Below, piece by piece: positions 35,969 through 44,465 of a stretch of 58,252 nucleotides of DNA; the first letter of the stretch is position 1, and every line of letters begins with the position of its first letter. This DNA is from Psychrobacillus sp. BL-248-WT-3 (GTDB lineage Bacteria; Bacillota; Bacilli; Bacillales_A; Planococcaceae), in NCBI RefSeq assembly GCF_012843435.1, contig NZ_JABAFC010000022.1, forward strand, positions 1-58,252, written 5' to 3'. Below the pieces are notes generated by a model. That model was given only the letters and a program-made list of their open reading frames with translations. It was not told the DNA's origin and searched no databases. The position numbers were made by a program, and so were the translations under genes.

Positions 35969-37564
35969 CATAGCTATCAAGTTAAGAAGTTTATAAAAAC
36001 CCTCGAGGTTGGTATAGAAAACTAACCAACAGGAGGTGCTTCACATGAAAAAAACAGATTTAGACGAATGGAAACTCTTAATGGAACAATTGTATAAACT
36101 ATTTTCCCCAGATAAGTTGGATTGTTGGGCCAAAGAATCAGGATGGATCAAACGAAAACGAAAGCTTGATGCGTATTCATTTCTCCACATCCTTCTTTAT
36201 CATTGCGGAAACCTGGCCGGCAGTTCGCTACGCGAGCTCAGCCTGTCATTAGAAGAAACCTGTCATATTTCTATGACTCCAGAGGCAATAAACCAACGTT
36301 TAAATAAAGAATTAATCGTATTTCTAAAAAAGTGTTTGGAACATTTTATACAAGTGGAGTTAAATTATCAGTTGCCGATCAGTGACGAACTACGAAAATT
36401 TTGTGAGAGGATCCGTATAATAGACGCGACCATCCATTCCCTTCCTTCGGATTTGAAGGAGACTTTTCCTGGCGTCTATCGAGCCGAATTAAAATGCCAA
36501 CTGGAGTATGAATTCCTGACAGGACAGTTCATATTGGCTGACTGGATGAACGGAAAGGAAAACGATTCTCTATATGGGAAGAATCGATTAGAGACGGTCT
36601 CACCTGGCGATTTATTTCTACAAGACTTGGGTTATTTCCATCTACCCACCTTCCAAAAAATTGATGAGTCCGGGGGCTATTTCGTCTCTAGAGTTCGACC
36701 AGATTGTTCTATCTATACAGGGAATCCCAACCCTCGTTACCATGCCGATGGCAGGGTCGTCAAATCCTCTTTTTATCAGAAGGAATCTTTGGCAGAGCAC
36801 CTGGAACAAATGGAGCGTGGCTCCGTAAGGGAATGGGAGGAAGTTTATGTGGGGTATGACTATAAATTCCCTACCCGTTTAATTTTGTATCGCCATACAG
36901 AGGAACAAGATAAAAGTGATCAGTATAAACGTAAACATTCACGTTACCAGACAAAGGAGCACGTAAGAGCGCTAGATGGGGCGACGATTATTATGACAAA
37001 CCTCCCGGATACTATCCCAGCTGAGAAAGTGATGGACCTTTACCGATTGCGCTGGCAGATCGAGTTATTGTTTAAAGGATGGAAATCTAATTTCCCGACC
37101 ACTTTTTATAAACAGATAAAGGAAGAACGTGTCCTATGTCATTTTTTCGCTCATTTATTATTGTTTCTAATCACAACTACAACAACTTATCAGGCACGTT
37201 TATTCTTGCTAGAGAAATCTAGAATAGAGATAAGCATTCAAAAGGGCATCTCAGTTGCACTACGCTTTATTCGCTTGATGTTTGAAAGCATAAAAAAATA
37301 CACCAAGCTTACCAATGGGGTACTGAAAAGGTTTCATGGTGCTCTTTGTAAACATGCATTGAAAACAAAAGGGCCACCTGAAAAGGATCCATTGATTATA
37401 CTCGGTGCAAATTACAGTTAGTATTCTATGCCCTGTATAGAAAGAAATTAAACTCACATTTTTTGGTTAAACCAAAAAGTGTTAATTTCATATGGTCTAA
37501 TTTTCAAAAATACCAGTTCATATGAGAGTGAATGACGTAAATTTTTCTTAACTTGATAGCTATG
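35969..37564 (+). mobile_element. Intact IS231-like insertion sequence (IS4 family), 1596 bp
   Basis: The element has perfect 20-bp terminal inverted repeats, CATAGCTATCAAGTTAAGAA at 35969-35988 and its inverse at 37545-37564. They resemble IS231 ends (CAT..CTATCAACTTAAGAA type). It is flanked by an 11-bp target duplication CAGTGGGATGA, within the 10-12 bp usual for IS231. It encodes one full-length transposase. A small hairpin GTTGGT/ACCAAC (36008-36030) sits immediately before the ribosome binding site. IS231 elements use such leader structures to stop translation from read-through transcripts. Intact ends, duplication and gene suggest a recent insertion. Confidence 0.96.
36045..37421 (+). 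CDS. IS4-family (IS231 group) DDE transposase
   Basis: A 458-aa transposase of the DDE class. The acidic residues appear as IIDATIHSLPSD (Asp 127), FLQDLGYF (Asp 194) and Glu 340 inside YRLRWQIELLFKGWKSN. That last stretch is the IS4 Y-2-R-3-E-6-K signature (Y333, R336, E340, K347). IS231 transposases are about 478 aa, so this is near full length. I chose ATG 36045, 8 nt behind AGGAGG. GTG 36036 lies on the site itself. No internal stop or frameshift is visible. Confidence 0.96.
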   Translation: MKKTDLDEWKLLMEQLYKLFSPDKLDCWAKESGWIKRKRKLDAYSFLHILLYHCGNLAGSSLRELSLSLEETCHISMTPEAINQRLNKELIVFLKKCLEHFIQVELNYQLPISDELRKFCERIRIIDATIHSLPSDLKETFPGVYRAELKCQLEYEFLTGQFILADWMNGKENDSLYGKNRLETVSPGDLFLQDLGYFHLPTFQKIDESGGYFVSRVRPDCSIYTGNPNPRYHADGRVVKSSFYQKESLAEHLEQMERGSVREWEEVYVGYDYKFPTRLILYRHTEEQDKSDQYKRKHSRYQTKEHVRALDGATIIMTNLPDTIPAEKVMDLYRLRWQIELLFKGWKSNFPTTFYKQIKEERVLCHFFAHLLLFLITTTTTYQARLFLLEKSRIEISIQKGISVALRFIRLMFESIKKYTKLTNGVLKRFHGALCKHALKTKGPPEKDPLIILGANYS

Positions 37565-37668
37565 CAGTGGGATGAGTGAGACAGATAAGACATCACAACC
37601 ACGCGCGTTAGCGATGGGTGATGGCTTATCGCTCACCCCACGGAAAGCGTTCGCCTAGAGCGGAAATC
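37565..37668 (+). repeat. Repeat A copy 3, right part, with right target copy
   Basis: It starts with the 11-bp duplication CAGTGGGATGA and continues GTGAGACAGATAAGACATCA, the core hairpin and GAAAGCGTTCGCCTAGAGCG. With the left part it makes a complete repeat A. It fills much of the 427-bp gap downstream of the transposase. Confidence 0.88.
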
Positions 37669-37735
37669 TCTCCTCTCTTATTCCTTATATCCATATAAAG
37701 TTTATAATGGTGAAATGAGATTAATTCTACAAATT

Positions 37736-37764
37736 AAAAGGCCAGCAATAAATGCTGGCCTTTT
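37736..37764. terminator. Bidirectional terminator behind the ATP-grasp gene
   Basis: A perfect 12-bp stem AAAAGGCCAGCA/TGCTGGCCTTTT with a 5-nt loop lies about 85 nt past the stop of the minus-strand operon. Confidence 0.9.
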
Positions 37765-37848
37765 AAAATATTTCATTTGGAAAAGGGGGTCTACCTAAAC
37801 TCTATCAAAGCATTGTAAATGGCATGTGAATTTCTTGTAAAAATTTAC

Positions 37849-39063
37849 TTACCACTGATTATTTTTGTACTTTTTATAATAATTCACCTGACGAGCCATC
37901 AAATATAACTTACGTTTGAAATGCTTGTCCCCTTTATAAAACAACGGGTTACCCCACTTACCTTCCCCTAACAGTAAACGAATTTCCTGCTGGATAGATA
38001 GATTATCCACAAATTTCTTCAACACTATTTTAGGAACAACCGTAAATAGGTAATGTTCATTTAATAGAGTCAAAGGCTTTTCTTTGTTATAAATAACGTC
38101 ATCCACAATATATCGTGCCATGTTATGTCCCAGTGCAGTTACATAATAGCTTGATCTACCTTGTCTAATATTGACTTCAAAAACTTTATATTTTCCGTCT
38201 CGCTCATCGTATTTTAAGTCGAAGTTAGCAAAGCCAACGTATCCAACTGCCTCTAAGAAGTGTTGAAGTTTTTTCATTAACTCTTCATCGTAACGAGTAA
38301 TAAGAGCAGTATAATTTCCTATTGCAGTCACTGTATGCTCTTGTAAAACTACTTGAGCAAGTGTACTTAGCTGTGCCTGCCCTTTTGAGCTAACATAAAA
38401 TACAGAATCCCACATGTAAGTATCGTCTCCAGGAATATAATCCTGGATGATCAAATCTTCCTTATAGCCGCTCTCATTTACTTTGCGAATAACTTCATCT
38501 AATTCTTGCTGAGACTCTACTCGATATACTTTTTGTTGACCAGCAAATTTATGCTTATAATATTCTACACCGTTACTAGGCTTAATGATTAACGGGAAAA
38601 GCACCTCTTCAGTAAAAGGTTGTTTTTTAGAGCATGAGTAGAAATATGTTTTAGGTGTGTCGATTCCATGCTCTTCACAAAGCTTATAAAAGTTCGATTT
38701 TACTAAAAGGTTGTTCATTAGATCCTCGGTCATATAGTTAAACACATACATTTCTTTTAAAACGTCTGCATTCTCAATGATTAAACGAACATAAAAATCA
38801 TTCGTGCCGATTAATAGTAACTGCTTATCTGCTGTTTTATATTTTTTTGCTACTTCTGTCAAAACGGATACAAAAGCAGATTGGTCCCATAAGTTTGAGT
38901 GTATTTCAATATGTTCAATGACACTGCTTAATTTAGTGAAGGACATTTCTTCTTTACCTACTAAAATTGGTTTAATACCATACTCCTCGTGAAAGGAAAT
39001 GGACATATTGTATGCGTTCATATCTGTCCCAATTATAATAGGGATAAAGGGTTGATTATTCAT
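37849..39063 (-). CDS. ATP-grasp ligase, D-aspartate ligase (Asl)-like
   Basis: A 404-aa ATP-grasp protein that closely recalls Enterococcus faecium Asl(fm), which adds D-Asp to the peptidoglycan stem peptide for cross-bridges. Shared features are the start FIPIIIGTDMNAYNMSISFHEEYG, the ATP-binding LIIKPSNGVEYYKHKF, QDYIPGDDTYMW, VGYVGFANFDLKYD and the metal/phosphate region VFEVNIRQGRSSYYVTALGHN. Planococcaceae walls often have D-Asp or D-Glu bridges, so the product may use either. No racemase is adjacent. It starts 12 nt after phoR with GGAGG 6 nt upstream, so it belongs to the phoP-phoR transcript. Confidence 0.82.
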   Translation of the reverse strand: MNNQPFIPIIIGTDMNAYNMSISFHEEYGIKPILVGKEEMSFTKLSSVIEHIEIHSNLWDQSAFVSVLTEVAKKYKTADKQLLLIGTNDFYVRLIIENADVLKEMYVFNYMTEDLMNNLLVKSNFYKLCEEHGIDTPKTYFYSCSKKQPFTEEVLFPLIIKPSNGVEYYKHKFAGQQKVYRVESQQELDEVIRKVNESGYKEDLIIQDYIPGDDTYMWDSVFYVSSKGQAQLSTLAQVVLQEHTVTAIGNYTALITRYDEELMKKLQHFLEAVGYVGFANFDLKYDERDGKYKVFEVNIRQGRSSYYVTALGHNMARYIVDDVIYNKEKPLTLLNEHYLFTVVPKIVLKKFVDNLSIQQEIRLLLGEGKWGNPLFYKGDKHFKRKLYLMARQVNYYKKYKNNQW

Positions 39064-39075
39064 GATGGACCTCCA

Positions 39076-40608
39076 TTAACTTTTCGTGAGTGGAATATAC
39101 ACAGTAAAAGCTGTACCTTTTCCAATCTCACTTTCAACTTTTATTAAACCATGATGAGCTTCTACGATATGCTTGACGATTGCCAAGCCTAATCCTGTAC
39201 CACCTGAATTACGACTTCTTGCACGGTCCACTCGATAAAAACGTTCAAATATGCGTTCTACCTCTTCTTCCTTAATACCAATTCCTTGGTCCTTAATTGT
39301 AAAGTAACCATATTTTTTGTCTTTTCCTATATTCACCGTGATGAAGGTATTTTCGGATGAGTAGGTAATAGCATTGGTCAATAAATTCATCATAATTTGC
39401 ATAATTCGGTTGGAATCTCCCAGGACCTCTACCTTCTCATCTAAGGATAGAGTTAATTCCATATTTTTTTCTTCCAATAAATGATTTGTCATTTCCATAC
39501 TTTGCATGAGTACATCATATAGTTTTACTTTACTTAACTTAATTTCATACCCTGCTTGTTCTACTGTTGATAGGTCTAATAAATCATTAATAAGCATTTG
39601 AAGACGATTGCTTTCCTTGTATATGATTTCTAAAAAAGATAATAACGTATCTTCTTTTTTATAGGCACCATATAAAAGGGTTTCCGAAAATCCTTTAATG
39701 GAAGTCACAGGAGTTTTTAATTCGTGTGAAACATTCGCAACAAAGTCTTTTCTTACCTGCTCCAGTTTAATCAATTCAGTGACATCATGAAATACTACGA
39801 CAATCCCAAGCCATCTTCCATGCTCCCCGATTACAGGGGCACCGTATGCTACGAGGTGGTATGTACTTAAATTACGCTGTATTTCAATTTGTTCCTTGCT
39901 TAGCATTTCCGTCAAAAACAGCTTTTCTATAAACGTTTCTATTTGTTCGGGTAATCCAATTTTACGAAATTGTTTTCCGTCTACTTGTTCAAAGCTTAGC
40001 TGCAACTGGTTAAGAAACGAGCGATTAACTATACTCACTACTCCGCTGCGGTCTATCATGATTAATCCGCTTCCCATATTCTCAATGAGCGTTTTTAATC
40101 GTTCTTTTTCGGTTTCACGCATGATAGATATATCTTGAAGATTTCTAGCTAATATATTAATCGAATTTGTAAGCTTGGACATTCCTGAAAAACCATCCTC
40201 AAAAGCTCGTATTCGATAATTTCCTCTAGCTAGCTCCATTGCAGTTTCCGTTAAGTGCTCAACTGGCTGCGAGTATCTTTTCATTATATTAAAGCTAATG
40301 ATTAAAGCAATTAGATAAGCTAATATAAGGATAAACGCTAATGCAATCCATAAATTCATTTGAATAAAATTCACATCTTCTTCTAACAAAGAAGCATTTA
40401 AATGATTAATGATTTCTTGTCTTTCCTCGGAAGTGATATTTGTTGTACTTATATAACTTTCGATATCCTCAATTTTCCCATCAATACTCGTACTAGTAGT
40501 ACGCTCGATAAAAATAGGAAATATTTGAGCCAATACTAAACCGACTCCAAGTAGAATTAGTCCGATTAAAATAGAATAAATACGAAATATTCTATTGTGA
40601 AAACTCAT
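39076..40608 (-). CDS. phoR: Phosphate-type sensor histidine kinase PhoR
   Basis: PhoR is the membrane sensor kinase for phosphate limitation, partner of PhoP. The 510-aa product has two membrane helices (about 9-30 and 84-108) and HAMP (to about 160). A PAS domain (about 165-270), HisKA with FVANVSHELKTPVTSIKGF, and the ATPase domain with DQGIGIKEEEVERIF and GGTGLGLAIVKHI follow. The outside loop is only about 53 residues, against well over 100 in B. subtilis PhoR (579 aa). It overlaps phoP by 4 bp (ATGA). Confidence 0.92.
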   Translation of the reverse strand: MSFHNRIFRIYSILIGLILLGVGLVLAQIFPIFIERTTSTSIDGKIEDIESYISTTNITSEERQEIINHLNASLLEEDVNFIQMNLWIALAFILILAYLIALIISFNIMKRYSQPVEHLTETAMELARGNYRIRAFEDGFSGMSKLTNSINILARNLQDISIMRETEKERLKTLIENMGSGLIMIDRSGVVSIVNRSFLNQLQLSFEQVDGKQFRKIGLPEQIETFIEKLFLTEMLSKEQIEIQRNLSTYHLVAYGAPVIGEHGRWLGIVVVFHDVTELIKLEQVRKDFVANVSHELKTPVTSIKGFSETLLYGAYKKEDTLLSFLEIIYKESNRLQMLINDLLDLSTVEQAGYEIKLSKVKLYDVLMQSMEMTNHLLEEKNMELTLSLDEKVEVLGDSNRIMQIMMNLLTNAITYSSENTFITVNIGKDKKYGYFTIKDQGIGIKEEEVERIFERFYRVDRARSRNSGGTGLGLAIVKHIVEAHHGLIKVESEIGKGTAFTVYIPLTKS

Positions 40609-41312
40609 ATTGACTTTGGCTCCTCAAACTTGTATCCAAGCCCTCTAATGGTTTTAATATACATAGGCTTACGGCTATTTTCTTCAATTTTATCTCTAAG
40701 ATGACTAATGTGAACATCTACAATCCTTGTATCACCCGCAAAATCGTAATTCCATACTGAGCTTAACAGCTGATCACGAGTTAACACTCTATTTTTGTTT
40801 TCAATTAAATACACTAGCAGCTCAAATTCTTTTGGGGTAAATTCTAAGGGCTGGTCATTCAAAAGAACTTCAAAGCGATCAGGAAATATTTTTAAACCGC
40901 CAAAGGTATAGTTGTCATCCGCATTTTTCTTTTGATGCTCGGATGTTAATACACTTCTACGAATCATCGCCTTTACTCTCGCAGTAACCTCTCGAGGGCT
41001 AAATGGCTTTGTCATATAGTCATCTGCTCCTAGTTCGAGTCCAAGTACTTTATCAAACTCTTCCCCTTTGGCTGTCAGCATGATTATTGGTGTTTGTATC
41101 TTTCTTAGCCTTAGCTCCTTACACACTTCCATACCATCTAGATACGGTAACATCCAGTCCAGAACGATTACATCTGGCTTTTCCTCCACAGCATAATTCA
41201 AGCCTTCACGCCCATCAGCAGCAGTAATAACTTGAAAACCAGCTTCCTCTAAATTATATTTCAATAAAGTTACAATCGAACTTTCATCATCTACTACTAA
41301 TACTTTTTTCAT
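40605..41312 (-). CDS. phoP: Response regulator PhoP
   Basis: PhoP is an OmpR-type regulator of phosphate-starvation genes, phosphorylated by PhoR. The 235-aa product has the receiver domain (KKVLVVDDESSIVTLLKYN, phosphorylation Asp in VIVLDWMLP, MLTAKGEEFDKVLGLELGAD, DDYMTKPFSP). It also has a winged-helix DNA-binding domain (RVLTRDQLLSSVWNYDFAG, TRIVDVHISHLRDKIE). I chose ATG 41312 with GGAGG 8 nt upstream. The order mdh-phoP-phoR is as in B. subtilis, with a MaoC-like gene added. Confidence 0.95.
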   Translation of the reverse strand: MKKVLVVDDESSIVTLLKYNLEEAGFQVITAADGREGLNYAVEEKPDVIVLDWMLPYLDGMEVCKELRLRKIQTPIIMLTAKGEEFDKVLGLELGADDYMTKPFSPREVTARVKAMIRRSVLTSEHQKKNADDNYTFGGLKIFPDRFEVLLNDQPLEFTPKEFELLVYLIENKNRVLTRDQLLSSVWNYDFAGDTRIVDVHISHLRDKIEENSRKPMYIKTIRGLGYKFEEPKSI

Positions 41313-41386
41313 TATCCTAGCCTCCATAGTCGATTTGAAACCCCCATTCCAAATCAGCCAACTAAACCGATACTTATTATAGTATG

Positions 41387-41818
41387 TTAAGGTTGTAAAG
41401 TGGGAGGAGCTACAAGAAACTTACCTTGTAAAACTGTTTCCTTTTCCTCGTTACGGCCTTCAACTTCTATACTAACTTCATTTTTATGTACATTAATATC
41501 GGTAATTACAAACGTAAATGTTATTAAGGAATAATGGTACGCAGGTACAGGAAACGTAATCTCTTGCCTATAAACATGAGAACCTGGACCAGGAAGATAT
41601 TTGGATATTGCAGAAGTTACAATACCAGTCAACATAATCGTAGGTACAATTGGTTTTTCATATTCTGTTTTGGAAGCAAAATCATGTTGAATATAAAGAG
41701 GATTGTTATCATTTGTCAATCCTAAGTATAGTAGTATATCTTTATCCTCGATTTTCTCTGTGATAGACAGTTTTTCTCCGATGATTAAATCTTGTATACT
41801 CTTTCCGATTCTAGACAT
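41387..41818 (-). CDS. MaoC-like hot-dog protein with altered catalytic His
   Basis: A 143-aa single hot-dog domain protein of the MaoC/PhaJ (R-specific enoyl-CoA hydratase) type. The signature is YLGLTNDNNPLYIQHDFA. In active hydratases the segment is D-x-N-P-L-H. Here the Asp is kept but the His position is Tyr, so hydratase activity is uncertain. PTIMLTGIVTSAISKYLPGP and YRQEITFPVPAY complete the fold. ATG 41818 is very close to an AGGGAGA site. TTG 41830 is an alternative. It lies between mdh and phoP. Confidence 0.75.
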   Translation of the reverse strand: MSRIGKSIQDLIIGEKLSITEKIEDKDILLYLGLTNDNNPLYIQHDFASKTEYEKPIVPTIMLTGIVTSAISKYLPGPGSHVYRQEITFPVPAYHYSLITFTFVITDINVHKNEVSIEVEGRNEEKETVLQGKFLVAPPTLQP

Positions 41819-42058
41819 TCTCCCTAGCAATTATGTTTCAACTCCCTACATTTAAGTTACCTATATCTTATCAATAATTATTAGAGGAACGCAACAAACG
41901 ATACTACTATATTCACGTATGGCTGAATACACTCTTTTCAACAGACGTTCCTCTGAAGGAAATGTTGCATTAGGTTTCGTCCATTAAACAAAAAGTGTTT
42001 CTTATTAATTGAGAATGCGCCATTTGTTAAACTGACTAAGTTTAACTGCATAACAAAA

Positions 42059-42086
42059 AATGAGTGAGAAATTAATCTCACTCATT
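42059..42086 (-). terminator. Terminator of citZ-icd-mdh
   Basis: A perfect 11-bp stem AATGAGTGAGA/TCTCACTCATT with a 6-nt loop is followed by T-rich sequence on the minus strand, just past mdh. Confidence 0.88.
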
Positions 42087-42097
42087 AGATCAGACTA

Positions 42098-43036
42098 TTA
42101 AGCTAAAACCTTCATTACTGCTTTTACTGCATCAGCAGATTTACTTAACAGATTTTTTTCTTCTTCCGTCAGATCAAGTTCTATAATCTTCTCAATGCCA
42201 CCTGCTCCTAGAACGGTTGGAACTCCAAGGTAAATACCTTCCATACCATATTCCCCTTCTAAGTATGCAATGGATGGAAGAACACGTTTTTGATCCTTTA
42301 GGATAGCCTCTGCCATTTCTACAAGTGAAGCAGCCGGTGCATAGTATGCAGAACCATTGCCTAAAAGGTTAACAATTTCTGCTCCACCTTTACGAGTTCG
42401 ATCCACAATAGCCTCCAGGCGATCTTTATCCATTAGTTTTTCTAAAGGTATGCCGCCAGCATATGAGTATCTTACAAGTGGAACCATGTCATCGCCATGA
42501 CCTCCAAGAACAAAACCAGTTACGTCTTTAACAGATAGGTTTAATTCCTGTGCAACAAATGTACGGAACCGGGCAGTATCTAAAACTCCCGATTGACCGA
42601 TCACTCTTTCCTTCGGTAGACCGGATTCCTTAAAGACAGTGTATGTCATTGCGTCAACTGGGTTGGTTAATACTAAAATCGTTGTGTTTGGAGAATATTT
42701 TATAATTTCTCCAGTAACAGCTTTCATTACTTTTTGGTTTGTCTGAACTAAATCGTCACGGCTCATGCCAGGCTTACGTGCAATACCTGCAGTAATAATT
42801 ACTAAATCCGAATTCTTCGTATCTTCGTAATTAGAAGTACCAATGATATTAGCATCGAATCCTTGAACTGGTCCAGCTTCCGCCATATCTAAAGCTTTGC
42901 CTTTAGTAGGGTTTTCAGCTTGTGGTATATCCACTAATACGATATCTCCCAATTCTTTTTGTGCCAATAGGAACGCTGTAGTAGCACCTGTAAACCCGCT
43001 ACCGATAACTGAGATTTTATTACGTTTCATTGTCAT
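42098..43036 (-). CDS. mdh: Malate dehydrogenase
   Basis: Mdh interconverts malate and oxaloacetate with NAD in the TCA cycle. The 312-aa product is of the LDH-like type: [20 protein letters not shown] (NAD fold), the catalytic [12 protein letters not shown] near 177 and [13 protein letters not shown]. It follows almost the same course as B. subtilis Mdh. AAGGAGAG stands 7 nt before ATG 43036. It is the last gene of the citZ-icd-mdh cluster. Confidence 0.97.
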   Translation of the reverse strand: MTMKRNKISVIGSGFTGATTAFLLAQKELGDIVLVDIPQAENPTKGKALDMAEAGPVQGFDANIIGTSNYEDTKNSDLVIITAGIARKPGMSRDDLVQTNQKVMKAVTGEIIKYSPNTTILVLTNPVDAMTYTVFKESGLPKERVIGQSGVLDTARFRTFVAQELNLSVKDVTGFVLGGHGDDMVPLVRYSYAGGIPLEKLMDKDRLEAIVDRTRKGGAEIVNLLGNGSAYYAPAASLVEMAEAILKDQKRVLPSIAYLEGEYGMEGIYLGVPTVLGAGGIEKIIELDLTEEEKNLLSKSADAVKAVMKVLA

Positions 43037-43067
43037 GTCGTAACTCTCCTTTTGTCCAAAATTGGAA

Positions 43068-43090
43068 AAGAGAGGAATTAATCCTCTCTT
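43068..43090 (-). terminator. Hairpin between icd and mdh
   Basis: The 9-bp stem AAGAGAGGA/TCCTCTCTT with a 5-nt loop is followed only by TTTTCCAATTTT on the minus strand. It may be a partial terminator or a processing/stability element that sets mdh levels. Confidence 0.6.
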
Positions 43091-43118
43091 TCGTTAAACC
43101 AAATTTCATAACTTTCGA

Positions 43119-44384
43119 TTAAAGATTTTTAATCAATTCGTCAGCAAACTCTGAACACTTAACTTCTTTAGCGCCATCCATTAGACGAGCAAAGTCGTAA
43201 GTTACTACTTTAGATTCAATTGTTTTTTCCATGGAATCCATGATTAGTTTAGCAGCTTCGTTCCAGCCAAGGTGTTCAAGCATTAATACACCAGAAAGGA
43301 TTACTGAAGATGGGTTAACTTTATCTAAACCAGCATATTTTGGAGCTGTACCGTGAGTAGCTTCAAAAATAGCATGTCCAGTTACGTAGTTAATGTTAGC
43401 TCCAGGAGCGATACCAATACCACCAACTTGTGCAGCAAGTGCATCAGAGATATAATCTCCATTTAAGTTCATAGTAGCAACTACATCGAACTCTTTTGGA
43501 CGAGTTAAGATTTGTTGTAAGAAGATATCAGCGATTGAATCCTTAACTAGGATCTTACCAGCTGCAATTGCATCCGATTGAGCTTTGTCAGCTGCTTCAG
43601 TACCTTGTTCTTCTTTAATTTTATCGTATTGATTCCAAGTGAATACTTTGTCACCAAATTCTTGTTCAGCCACTTCATAGCCCCAAGTTTTGAAAGCTCC
43701 TTCAGTGAACTTCATGATATTTCCTTTGTGTACTAATGTTAAAGAAGTACGACCTTCTTTAATAATGTAGTTTAATGCAGCACGCACTAAACGTTTAGTA
43801 CCTTCTTCAGAAATTGGTTTAATACCGATACCTGAAGTTTCTGGGAAACGGATGTTTTTAACACCGAATTCTGTTTGTAAGAACTCGATTAGTTTTTTAG
43901 CATTGTCTGTACCTTTTGCATATTCAATACCAGCATAGATATCTTCTGTGTTTTCACGGAAAATAACCATATCAGTGTCTTCAGGACGTTTAACTGGAGA
44001 TGGAACACCAGTGAAATAACGAACTGGACGTAGGCAAGTGTATAGGTCTAATTCTTGACGTAGAGCTACGTTTAATGAACGAATTCCTCCACCGATTGGT
44101 GTTGTTAAAGGTCCTTTAATAGCGATTAAGTACTCATTGATTACGTCTAAAGTTTCTTGTGGTAACCATTCACCAGTTTGGTCGAATGCTTTTTGTCCTG
44201 CAAGTACTTCTTTCCATTCAATTTTCTTTTCGCCGTTATAAGCTTTTTCTACTGCAGATTCTAATACGCGTGAAGCTGCTGCCCAGATATCAGGACCTGT
44301 TCCGTCACCTTCGATAAATGGAATGATTGCTGTGTTTGGTACGTTAAGTACACCGTTTTCTACTGTAATTTTACCAGATGTCAT
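43119..44384 (-). CDS. icd: Isocitrate dehydrogenase (NADP)
   Basis: Icd oxidises isocitrate to 2-oxoglutarate. The 421-aa product matches the bacterial homodimeric NADP enzyme: [26 protein letters not shown] (substrate site, with the Ser that is phosphorylated in some species), [12 protein letters not shown] and [37 protein letters not shown] lies near the cofactor site. AGGAGG precedes the start by 8 nt. It lies between citZ and mdh in a TCA operon. Confidence 0.97.
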   Translation of the reverse strand: MTSGKITVENGVLNVPNTAIIPFIEGDGTGPDIWAAASRVLESAVEKAYNGEKKIEWKEVLAGQKAFDQTGEWLPQETLDVINEYLIAIKGPLTTPIGGGIRSLNVALRQELDLYTCLRPVRYFTGVPSPVKRPEDTDMVIFRENTEDIYAGIEYAKGTDNAKKLIEFLQTEFGVKNIRFPETSGIGIKPISEEGTKRLVRAALNYIIKEGRTSLTLVHKGNIMKFTEGAFKTWGYEVAEQEFGDKVFTWNQYDKIKEEQGTEAADKAQSDAIAAGKILVKDSIADIFLQQILTRPKEFDVVATMNLNGDYISDALAAQVGGIGIAPGANINYVTGHAIFEATHGTAPKYAGLDKVNPSSVILSGVLMLEHLGWNEAAKLIMDSMEKTIESKVVTYDFARLMDGAKEVKCSEFADELIKNL

Positions 44385-44412
44385 TATTATTTCCTCCTAC
44401 TATCATAATCAT

Positions 44413-44444
44413 AGGGCCAATAACACACCATGTGTTTTAGCCCT
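44413..44444 (-). other. Hairpin between citZ and icd without T-run
   Basis: AGGGC/GCCCT with an inner AACACA/TGTGTT stem forms an RNA hairpin with no T-run. It probably affects mRNA processing or stability rather than termination. Confidence 0.55.
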
Positions 44445-44465
44445 AATCTTTACAAACAATTGATA

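Noticed and set aside
41883-41954. AGAGGAACG...CGTTCCTCT inverted repeat with a 22-codon frame inside
   Set aside because: The arms are 9 bp with a loop over 50 nt, there is no T-run, and the frame lacks a ribosome binding site.
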